DNA from: Harmonia axyridis
Lineage: Eukaryota; Arthropoda; Insecta; Coleoptera; Coccinellidae
Assembly: GCF_914767665.1 (NCBI RefSeq)
Contig: NC_059504.1
Span: 45,167,720-45,231,719 of the forward strand
Direction: 5' to 3'
DNA: 64,000 nt
Part shown: in pieces, positions 55,740 through 64,000 of the stretch
How the letters are laid out: each line of letters starts with the position of its first letter
Position numbering within the stretch: the stretch's first letter is position 1
The notes under the pieces: generated by a model
Database searches by the model: none
Seen by the model: only the letters and a program-made list of their open reading frames with translations
What the model was told of the DNA's origin: nothing
Program-made: the position numbers and the translations under genes

Positions 55740-55965
55740 AATACTCACATCATCCAAAGTCTTGGCCAGCAAACTCACCAGACGTATGAGATTACTTAGG
55801 GAGAGCAATATGCAATCGCCAAAATCCATCCTCAGTTTTTCAGAAATTGAATTTAGCCCTTCAAGAAGAATGGAACTATATGCCTGAAAATTTCATTGAT
55901 GACTTGATTCGTGGGATTCCTAGGCGTATTGGGCAGTCTATATTTAAAGAATAGGTGGTAATACG
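55740..55965 (+). pseudogene. Tc1 transposase C-terminal relic
   Basis: The + strand reads SWPANSPDV and DYLGRAI-like remnants near 55755-55810, the site of the third catalytic Glu (SPDLNPIEH in the family), now deleted. Then follow FQKLNLALQEEWNYMPENFI, DDLIRGIPRRIGQSI near 55838-55950, the typical end of a Tc1 transposase. It differs from the Tc1 copy at 16.1 kb. Confidence 0.7.
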
Positions 55966-57095
55966 GACTATTGAATTTTGATTCAGTTGTGGAATAACTA
56001 TAGTTAATCAAAAATAAATGATCGTTAAATTTAGATTTTTTTCTCATTTTTCCTATTTTGTCTCATCCTGCATAAAGCAAATAGTAACAAACAAAGATTT
56101 TTTTATCAAATATATTGCAGTTGAATCTAATTTACAGAACAAGGATTGTTTATTTCTATTATAAGCCTATGAAGCCCAAGACTTTTGACGATGTGTGCAT
56201 ATTTGCAAAATTTTAGTTCGATCGGATCTGTTGTCATAGAAATATTGGGTATTTTTCCTCCAATATGTTTCCGATGATCGAATAATTTTGAAATTTTCAG
56301 GAAGCTTGAAATTGTTAAGATTCATTATGACCTCCTGAATATTTCGTATTGTAATCCTGAATAATGATGATACATGTAATAAGATCATTCTAATCTCGAA
56401 ATTCAAATCATATAACATAATCGACTTAATCATTGAATAGAAATCTGATAACAAGTTTCATCTATCAGAAGCAATATCCCCTTGCTATCACCTTGAGCTA
56501 CACTGATATTCCAAGTGACACTAACGAGTCTGATGCCTCCGATATCAGCTCAATCTATATTATAACTCTATTATGAGCATCCTGAATAGGCAGATGAACA
56601 ATCAATAGATATCCCATTTAGCAACGTATCTGCCTTGTGAACATGACGTTGATGACGGGTGTTACTAGCAGATTAAGTTGGATATTGAACCCCACGATCA
56701 AGCTGGAAAGATATATTTCTCCATCAATATCGAATGCCATATTCTTTTAACTGAATAATAATAGGGAATCAAATCGTTTTTCAATAGTTGAAAATACTGC
56801 ACTATTTTGATCTGACTCGGTCTTAACTTGATGAAAATTCATTCTCCGTAACTTCTTCAGGTTTTATATTCGAATTTTTCAAATAGAAATATACCTTATT
56901 GACCTTATACGTCAATGTGGGGGTAGTTTAACGAAGGATCCTAGAAATTCTAAAAATAAATGGCCGACAGAAATATATTTGAACACAATGTTTTTGGTTG
57001 GTCAATATTGTTCTGATTTTCTGAGTATATTTATTTATAGAGCTTCTAGGAAAATTAAGTGGGGTTTATACAATGTGGCTTTCTCTTGATCAGCC
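55966..57095. other. Non-coding DNA
   Basis: No gene, TIR or LINE sequence recognised; short minus-strand frames at 55853-56047 and 56167-56454 have no domain. Confidence 0.4.
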
Positions 57096-57836
57096 AAAGT
57101 TTAACTACTTCCTTCAGCGTTTTTGAGATTCCATAACTTTTCAGGATGTGAGGAGCAAATTCAATAGTTTCCTATAATTTACTGTACTTTTCTGTCACAT
57201 GCAAGAATTCAAAATATGTTTCCACGTCTCCATTTTTAATTTCAGAATAGTTATTTATAATACAAGTGCAGAAGGCATTGATATTCTTCCACGAGTTCAA
57301 AATTCAAAAACGAGCCACGAAGTGGCGAGTTTTGGAATGAACGAGTGGTAGAATGAGCCTTCTGTACGAGTATTATACATTATTTTCTCTAATTCATTGC
57401 ATTTTCATTGAAATTAATGAAATATTTCCATAAATATATTTTAGTGATTTTTGCATTGAAAAATGTTGGTTGGCAGAACTGATTTCTTTAAGGCAAATTG
57501 ATGAATTGACAGATCAAGCCGTGGCGGAAAGTTCGGAGTACCAACATAGAATAATAAAATATATCCATGAAAACTGTGCGTTTCTGATATATTCTCGCAC
57601 GATTTTGTTCTACAAGATGTGGAAGAATGAACGGAATAACCACAGAATTAGAGAAAAATCGTTTCTTCAACCCTCGACAAGATATTTTGTGTTAAAAATA
57701 AAGACATGAAAACGCGATTTGAATTTTTGCATGTGGTGGAAAAGGCCGGTAAATCAGAGAAACGTTTGATGTTACTTCACTCATCCTGAAAAGTGGTGGA
57801 ATCTCAAAAACGTTAAGGAGAGTGGAGTAGTTAAAG
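57096..57836. mobile_element. Foldback-like element with ~145-bp inverted ends and an internal hairpin
   Basis: The left arm (57096-57239) and right arm (57691-57836) are imperfect inverted repeats. Shared phrases include GTTTTTGAGATTCCA, ACTTTTCAGGATG and CACATGCAAGAATTCAAA with changes. Between them is a second imperfect palindrome of about 55-60 bp per arm (57257-57375) centred on CGAGCCACGAAGTGGCGAGT. A short plus-strand frame 57470-57709 (LISLRQIDELTDQAVAESSE and onward) lies between palindrome and right arm; no known domain was recognised in it. The right end abuts mariner copy E. Confidence 0.7.
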
Positions 57837-57837
57837 T

Positions 57838-58560
57838 TAAACTGGTCATCTTTTAAAGTGATCCACAATCAATTTTTTTACTTCTTCATAAGACCGGAAG
57901 TGCTGATCATGGTCATGTGCCATTGATCGAAACAAGTGAGAATACAACAGGTGGGGTAGGACTTCCCATTTAAACGTTTCCAAGTATGCCTTGCAAGCAG
58001 CTCTTCAGAAGTAATCTCTCGGCTTCAACTGGTACGGCACCCAATATCCTTGTTTCTGAATCATTCCAATAACTTTTAGGCGTTTTGAAATATCTTGTTG
58101 CGTCACTCCCAATGATACTGCCAATTCTTGCTGCAATTGACAAGTAAGTCTTGATCAAGTAATGCCCCCAATTCTGCATCTTCGAAAACCTTCTCTTTCA
58201 ACGCCATGCTGGTCTTCGACGTCAAAATCACTGTTCTTGAAGCGTTGAAACCACTCTCGGCACATTCTTCCACTAATAGTGGTCTCACCATAGGTATTTG
58301 AGTGCATTCTATGAGCCTCATCCGCAGATTTATTCGTATTGAAGGAAAATTAAAACCTCCCGCAAATGACGAGAATTTGGCTCGTAAGCTGAAATGTTTA
58401 ATTGAGAATAACTTTATGATGCAGTCACATACCGACTAATATTTCGATGGCGTTATGTTCACAAATACCTAAGCTTATTGTACATTTAAGACCTATTTAT
58501 TTCGACTACCACCTACCGCTTTAGCCATCTTTTGCAAAACCGCGGAAGCAAAGTTGTTCA
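57838..58560 (-). pseudogene. mariner (DD34D) copy E, internally deleted
   Basis: The 5' leader and TIR are intact at the high-coordinate end (GCGGAAGCAAAGTTGTTCAC near 58545). The minus strand then shows ECAESGFNASRT and KEKVFEDAELGALLDQDLL for the HTH half, and LSIAARIGSIIGSDATRYF near 58140-58080. Near 57985 it jumps directly to the C-terminal part (GTSHL-like, then the region matching NWIDSW), so all catalytic Asp are lost. The 3' TIR is missing. Confidence 0.75.
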
Positions 58561-58564
58561 CCTA

Positions 58565-58995
58565 ATATAATATTTTAGTGTTTTATGGAATAATTTCAAT
58601 GATTCTTTCTCCTTTACTTCTTTCGGTAAGTTGTTGTATTTCATTGCATCCTGGTAGATTGGTGAATTTTTTACTCTATTTGTACTTTGTATCAGATGCT
58701 GATTGTTTATTTCTCTCAATTGATAATTATGTACGTCTAATCTTTTTTAAGTTTCGTTTTGAATTTGAGAAGGCCATGCTTCATCTTGTAAATTAGTTTA
58801 CACTGTTCAACGACCTTTGTGACCTTCATGTTGGGTATCTTCAGGGTGTCATATAACTCAGTTGTTGGAATGTTGGATTATCATTTGGTAAATTGTATAT
58901 AGCCTTCAAAGCTCGACTTTGCAACCTTTGTACCCCCTGTAAATTGCTGACTGATGTATTTGACCACATACTAATCGAGTATGCAAGCACAGAAT
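58565..58995 (-). pseudogene. LINE ORF2 C-terminal region
   Basis: The minus strand reads FHSVLAYSISMWSNTSVSNL, QGVQRLQSRALKAIYNLPND and TFQQLSYMTP near 58990-58840. Then KMKHGLLKFKTKLKK lies near 58780 and a QDAMKYNNL-like end near 58640. This is the RT thumb/C-terminal part of a Jockey/CR1-like LINE. 5'-truncated and frameshifted. Confidence 0.7.
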
Positions 58996-59000
58996 GAATA

Positions 59001-59023
59001 TTAATAATAATAATAATAATAAT
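59001..59023. repeat. (TAA)n microsatellite, probable LINE tail
   Basis: About seven TAA units followed by TGAACTTTATTTATT. Read on the minus strand this is AATAAATAAAGTTCA plus (TTA)n, the layout of a LINE 3' tail belonging to a minus-strand copy. Confidence 0.75.
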
Positions 59024-59057
59024 GAACTTTATTTATTTATTATATTCGAGTAATATA

Positions 59058-59612
59058 CAGGGTTAGAACTATTCAGAGGGACACTACAGTACAGGGATAT
59101 CGAAAACATTACGCATATTTGAACTTCCTTTTCATTTCTTTGTTTAAGTAGTGCCAGAATTGTCAAATAACTTGTTATGTGAAACCACCTCTTGAAATTT
59201 GTAAAAACCTGAAATCTGTTTGATAGGTAACATCCTATTAATCACATAATTATGCTGATACACCAACACTACAAAGCGTACAACTGGCAATGTCTGTAGA
59301 AATTGTTCTACATAATTTAAAAAAAGACTGTTCCACATAATAACTGTCAACAAATTTATTTGATAACTCAGTCTCCAGCTCTGTCTCCTGAAGACACCAT
59401 TAGAATATCTATATATATTGGATAATGGCTGAAGTTATTTTCAGAAATAAAAGAATTATAATGGAAAAAAAACTCGTTTTTCAGTTTTTAAGAGATATCT
59501 CGAGAACCATTGGAGATATTTTGGATGTGTTCACACCAACATATACTCATCCCTCTGTATTTCTAACGGTTTTCAGTATCCCTGTGGTGTCCCTCTAAAT
59601 AGTTCTAATTAT
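59058..59612. mobile_element. ~555-bp TIR element
   Basis: Left CAGGGTTAGAACTATTCAGA followed by GGGACACTACAG; right CTGTGGTGTCCCTCTAAATA followed by GTTCTAATTAT, inverted with a few mismatches and extending through AGGGATA. A minus-strand frame at 59144-59353 (LPVVRFVVLVYQHNYVINRM) looks like a LINE-derived piece carried inside. No transposase seen. Confidence 0.6.
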
Positions 59613-60479
59613 GTGAGTTTGGTCTTTTTTTTTTGCTCACTAAAATAAGGACTTACTCTTCTCAATGCTCCAATCAATGAAACCTATTATTGGAAACCCC
59701 TTTACGTGTCCTGAGCAAATATCATAACCCATGAAGAAGATGACAATATATTCTTCAAGTCAATTTATCTTATTCATTCAACTATCAGTTGGACCATGAC
59801 CAGTATTTTGCTCTTGTTTTCATTTAGTCCATTAGTTCATCTCTCGGGAAAAATCAGATATTTTGCCAGTGAACCAAACAAGCCAGTCAAAACATTCAAT
59901 CCATCCCGCGTTAAGTGTTTGAATCATGAAGCCAATTCGGCTCTCACGAGAGCACAAATATTATGAAAGAAGAGATGATTAATCGGCATAATTTGATCCT
60001 ACGTGAAGGACCAGGCCCTTTCATTTATTTTGATGGATGATCTCGGACACTCTCTAGTTATACTCAGATACCGTCACGAGAGCATAAATCAAAGTCTGGG
60101 GGGATATAAAATGATGTTGTGACAAGTTATGGCCACTGTAAACCTCCATTTTTTCATAAGGGAGAAAATGAGTTACCACCAATGAAATCGTTTTTTTCAG
60201 GGAAGTTTCACGAATTAGCCTTTTGGATTCGGCTGTATGGTGCTGATAAAAGACATTTATTTGATTCATGGGACTTTTATGGTAGAATCGCACACGTAGA
60301 ATACAGAAACATTAATATAGAGCACAATTCTTTCAGGGATGGTGGGTAGTTATGAATATTTTTGAATAGAGTATACAATGAAAATAGAAATAAAAAATAA
60401 ATAATTATAATGGAAACGTTGGTTAGGAAAACACTTCATATTGTGTTTCAACCTCAATGTTCCTCTTAGATTTTAAATA
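59613..60479. other. Non-coding DNA
   Basis: Only a lone family B terminal motif (GAAACCTATTATTGGAAACC near 59679) is recognisable. Frames at 60054-60349 on both strands are unsupported. Confidence 0.4.
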
Positions 60480-61160
60480 CACTGCGCAAAAAAATTAACG
60501 CACATTATGGAAATCTCAAATTTATTCTACAACTGAAGGTGTTCTCAATGATAATTATTATTATCAGAATTATGCATGCATATGTTATCCACTTCAAACG
60601 TTTTTCTTCAATACAGATGTTTTTTCCCAGCAGGAATAAAAAAAGATGAGATTATCAGATTTTGAATGTATTGGCTTCATTCGGAAATCAGTTGTTCTCG
60701 ATCAATTCAAGTGATCAATAGTTTTTCTTTAGTTTGATTTTCTACACTCGATCACTATGCAACGCGAAGCACGCAATTTGACCCAGAGGAATGTGCCCAA
60801 GCGGTAGTTTTGAGAGAAGAAGGGTGGACATATACAAGAATTGCAGAAAGGTTCAGAGTTTCCCATACAAGTGTGTCCAGAATGTTGCAGCGATTCAGGG
60901 AGACAGGTATGAATGTCCGAAGACCAGGACAGGGTAGACCACGGGTAACAACTGTCATTCAAGAACGTTACTTGAGTGTTTCTTCGTTGATACAACGGTT
61001 TGCAACCGCTCGCCTCCTTCAAAATCAGCTTGAGCAAACTCATGGGGTGCAAATTAGCACTCAAACAATAAGAAATCGCCTCAGAGAATATGATTTAAGG
61101 CCTCGTGTCGCGGCAACTTGTCAAATGTCTAACGATGTCAGCTGCCCATATCCAAAATGA
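60480..61160 (+). pseudogene. 5' half of a second Tc1-like element
   Basis: Starts CACTGCGCAAAAAAATTAAC, a terminal sequence typical of many Tc1-like elements. The transposase N-terminus follows: FDPEECAQAVVLREEGWTYT (about 60779), RIAERFRVSHTSVSRMLQRF, the first HTH. Then come an AT-hook-like RRPGQGRPR, the second HTH SLIQRFATARLLQNQLEQTH and IRNRLREYDLRPR up to about 61110. The catalytic domain is missing and the sequence breaks off near 61150 at a family B terminal motif. The start codon is unclear (ATG at 60757 is out of frame). Confidence 0.75.
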
Positions 61161-61185
61161 AACCTCTTATTGGAAAACCCTTTAA
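61150..61185 (+). mobile_element. Family B terminal fragment
   Basis: AAATGAAACCTCTTATTGGA followed by AAACCCTTTAATA matches the 3' terminus at 63635-63660. It truncates the Tc1-like relic. Confidence 0.55.
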
Positions 61186-62329
61186 TATCTAGAGGGTTCC
61201 TATATTATTTTCTTCAAGATGCCGTTGACTCATGATCAATTAAATAAGGTAAAAAGGTTTGTTCTCGAAACATGTTTGTGAAACATATGTGAAGATAAGA
61301 AATTTAAAAAATATATTGGTTCATTCTGTCTGATCTGGAATAATAAATGTTTTGGGTGAAAAACTAGGTGAATTGCTCGAATAAGAATATGTACGACATA
61401 AGGATGAGTCACGCAAAGGAGACAAAAACACCTAAGGGTAAAATCGAACATCTGAAAAAGAATATATATCGAGGGAATTCCCAGATTCAGTTCATATTGT
61501 GGATGGAATCGATGAAATAAAACACAGAGAAGGTATAATGCTATTGTTTTCGGGATATCTGAGGAGTAGAGCGACCCGACTCCCATGATTTGCGAAATGG
61601 TATCTACAATTATTCCCAATATAAAAATAAACAGTCAGTAATTGCGTAGATCAGGCAAAAAATTTAAATAATTATCACGACCTATTAAATATTCACTTTG
61701 AAACAAATAGAATAAACCTAATCCAATAAAAAATAATAAAAGATTGAAGGGAAGTAATAAAATCTAAAACATTTATATTTAACCTCATCAGACAAATGAG
61801 AAACACAATTAATTAGGTATTCTGTAAAATAAAAAGTCGATTGTGAAAATAAAGTCATTATTATCATTACTTTGCAATTCTTCCAGGAATTGGTTGGCCT
61901 TCATCGAAATGAGGGAAATTATATGGGTATAAAAATGTGTATAGTTCTTCCAATGTTCTTGAACGGCTCTGAAAAAACGCTTGTCCAATTTTATTTGTCA
62001 TGCCGCAACCATGAGCGCACTTTTTTTGAACCCCAAAATAATAATAAATTTTAATCAATTAATTAATGCGATTGAATTAAATTGTGATGTCAATTTTCTC
62101 AGATAATTTGCGACGTGAATAGCTAGAGGAATAGATTTGATTGCAAAATAATCAATATCAGTTTTTTAACATGTGGAACAGAATTTTGGCAAACATCATT
62201 GTCGAAATAATTGAGAACCTCTCTCATTTTCTTTAACGGCTCCTAAAAACACACTAAAACCAATAAGGACGTTCAAATGGCCACGTTAAAAGGGCTCAAT
62301 ATCAAAACTCAAAAAAAAAATTTTAATAT
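61186..62329. other. Non-coding DNA
   Basis: A 127-residue minus-strand frame (61236-61619) is rich in hydrophobic residues but has no recognised domain or splice context. Overlapping opposed frames at 61867-62058 are also unsupported. Confidence 0.4.
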
Positions 62330-62620
62330 TTTAGCTGATCAATAAAGCGTGGTTGCTATTTCTGAGAGTTGGTTAAGTGACAGTTCACTGGATGGTGAAC
62401 TTTTTCCGGAAAATTATTCGGTTTATCGTGACAATCGACATACGGGTTTTTATGAAGGAGGATTTTGTTGGCGATAGACGACATTAATTATAATTCGGAG
62501 ATGCCGGAAGGGAGATGCCTCATAGATAAAATCGATTTTCTGGCTGTGAAACTATCTGGGTCATCTCATATTCCAATATTTATAACAGTACCACATACAG
62601 GGTGTCTCATTTGAAAGTGG
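62330..62620 (+). pseudogene. LINE endonuclease fragment
   Basis: The + strand reads VVAISESWLSDSSLDGELFP and ENYSVYRDNRHTGFYEGG, then after a frameshift AIDDINYNSEMPEGRCLIDK and IDFLAVKLSG. SESW holds the catalytic Glu of APE-type LINE endonucleases (SETW/SEHW). It is cut off at the ACAGGGTGTCTCATTTG motif near 62607, probably the end of another element. Confidence 0.7.
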
Positions 62621-62734
62621 CCACCCTCAATAATTCAACAACGTATCAGAATTTTGTGAAAACACTCACATAGGTCGATTTTTGATGACAGGGGGACATG
62701 ATCTGGGATACAAAGCTTGTTTCTACTATCATTA

Positions 62735-63115
62735 TTTGAATGAGGTCGTTTTGGTAAGCCTTCCGGGAACTGCGACCATGCAGATCTTTTGTTCTCTACC
62801 CTACCCATTCATAGAAACCCAAGGAGGTCGTCAATGACGTTAATAAAACTGACAACCTCCTTGACCATATGGATGACTTTTTGTTCAGACGATTTACGAG
62901 ACTAGACTAGACATTTATAACCGTTTCAAAGGGCGTTTTCAAAATCGTACGTGGTTGGCATAACATCCGATTGTTTTTCGAGGAGGTTGAATCTAATTGA
63001 TTCATTATCCTCATATGTCCAACCCAGTTTCCAGGAAGGACTTTTCCATTAAGGGAAATTCTTATTGCTTCCAGCAGGCTACATTTCCTTCCTCACATGT
63101 AGATCTTCTTCCTCG
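62735..63115 (-). pseudogene. RNase H LINE family, internally deleted scrap
   Basis: The 3' UTR of the family (TTGGTAAGCCTTCCGGGAAC to GACAACCTCCTT) is joined near 62860 directly to the linker region that lies upstream of RNase H in other copies (matching the reverse complement of 13740-13960). The RNase H domain itself is deleted. Confidence 0.7.
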
Positions 63116-63439
63116 GTTTTTGTCCACCATGTTAGAGATGTATAGGTGACAATAGGGTCATTGTTTCATTGTTTTTACTAACAACCTCCTGGAGAGGGTT
63201 GCAACCCCATCAGGAAGTCGAATTGGGAAAGTGGGTAGTTTTCTAGTCCAAATATATGCATGGATTCAAATTTCTATATACCTGCACTTTGTGTTCTATA
63301 AAGTGAATATCCACGGAGTTACAGGGTGATTTTTATGGAATTGAAGGTGTAATTCCATAAAAGAGGACCACAACCCACAAGACATTTAGATCACTCATTC
63401 GAAAATGAGGCTGGTGCAAGCGTTGGATTACGCTACTGA
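63116..63439. other. Non-coding DNA
   Basis: Nothing recognised. Confidence 0.4.
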
Positions 63440-63660
63440 GCAATGATTAATTTTTTCATGGCTGGAATTGAAAGATATTGAAAAGTGGAAAATTTTATGA
63501 ACAAAAAATATGGTGCCACAATCATGGTCGTGGCAGACATTTGGCTGATATCCTTTTCCATCCTTAACGGCATACCTTCCTCTTTACAATGAAAAAATCA
63601 TCCATTGATTCCCTTCTTTTTGTTAATATCAAAATGAAACCTCTTATCGGAAAACCCTTC
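63440..63660 (+). mobile_element. Family B 3' end
   Basis: The + strand carries the decayed C-terminal tail (CHNHGRGRHLADILFHP), a leader, and the terminus AAAATGAAACCTCTTATCGG followed by AAAACCCTT, the best preserved example of this end in the window. Confidence 0.65.
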
Positions 63661-64000
63661 ATCAAATTCTATCGCAAAAATATATAAAATCATCTGAGAC
63701 GTGGTATGATTTTTTTTATAACGATCGCAAAGGTTCCCTGTTAGAAATAATTTCATTTTCAGAACAGACACAGAACATGGCTTTCAGCCCCCACTGCGGT
63801 AATTTCGATTTATATCCAGTATTCTCTCCATCACGTAGAAGTTAAGATTCTCCAAATGAACCGTAAAATGATAAATGAGTCGCGAAGAGAATTCACGTAC
63901 CATACGTGATCTCTTTCGTGCGGTATTGCAGAGCCAGCTCTGTCGGGAACATCCCCTGAATTATGCAAGGTACGGTTTTGGCTGAGCTTCAATTAAAACA
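63661..64000. other. Non-coding DNA to the window edge
   Basis: No gene recognised. A TTTTCAG-to-GGTAATTT segment at 63757-63800 could mimic a tiny exon but is not supported. Confidence 0.35.

Noticed and set aside
61236..61619. 127-residue minus-strand frame rich in hydrophobic residues
   Set aside because: No recognisable family, no splice context and AT-rich composition that easily gives Leu/Ile/Phe-rich chance frames.
63757..63800. Possible very small exon between TTTTCAG and GGTAATTT
   Set aside because: Too short to judge; no supporting neighbour exons.
1..64000. CRISPR arrays, bacterial operons, rRNA or tRNA genes
   Set aside because: No regularly spaced repeats, no Shine-Dalgarno-led gene rows and no recognisable tRNA or rRNA sequence; the content is that of an arthropod genome.

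Overview
This is an AT-rich arthropod nuclear segment, most likely from an insect and possibly a beetle. It is built almost entirely of transposable elements in intergenic or intronic DNA. The evidence is: many Tc1/mariner-superfamily DNA transposons typical of insects; non-LTR retrotransposons with (TAA/ATT)n tails; spliced introns with GT/AG borders; no bacterial gene organisation; and only one short stretch that looks like host coding sequence. That stretch is a putative GPCR transmembrane exon at 28953-29058 on the + strand. If it is real, much of the window may be intron of that gene.

Layout. 1-9.35 kb: decayed Tc1/mariner-like transposase relics of several lineages plus a broken LINE reverse transcriptase. 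10.2-11.7 kb: a 929-bp DD41D element nested in an older relative. 12.6-14.9 kb: a psq-type HTH fragment and the 3' half of a LINE with RNase H. 16.1-17.5 kb: a near-complete Tc1 (DD34E) copy. 19-20 kb: a mariner (DD34D). 20.68-22.97 kb: a 2.28-kb element with ~425-bp, nearly identical terminal inverted repeats, carrying remnants of a FEN1/XPG-like nuclease gene with a spliced acidic tail (Academ-like). 23.85-26.65 kb: a decayed LINE split by a 479-bp TIR element. 27.4-31.0 kb: two 1.3-kb DD41D copies in opposite orientation flanking the putative GPCR exon. 31.5-33.3 kb: a chimeric LINE scrap and the C-terminal part of an R2/R4-type LINE with a restriction-like endonuclease.

33.8-39.06 kb: a mariner interrupted by an essentially intact two-ORF LINE (ORF1 34858-35943, ORF2 35952-38834). 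This is the only element here whose proteins look complete. 40.5-50.4 kb: two more mariners, several 3' ends of one Tc1/mariner family, a degenerate 12-bp coding-like minisatellite, a deleted DD41D copy and a second RNase-H LINE. 50.5-64 kb: small TIR elements, a deleted DD41D copy bracketed by 74-bp direct repeats, further Tc1, mariner and LINE relics, and a foldback-like element at 57.1-57.8 kb.

How it fits together. There is no operon or pathway. The story is layered invasion: old Tc1/mariner-like and RNase-H LINE relics are overlain by younger DD41D elements (TIRs and TA duplications still readable), the Academ-like element (arms almost identical) and the intact LINE. Several copies share the same internal deletion, which points to amplification of non-autonomous derivatives. 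Family letters are mine: A = DD41D elements with AAGGGTGTTT ends; B, C and D = older related Tc1/mariner-like lineages.
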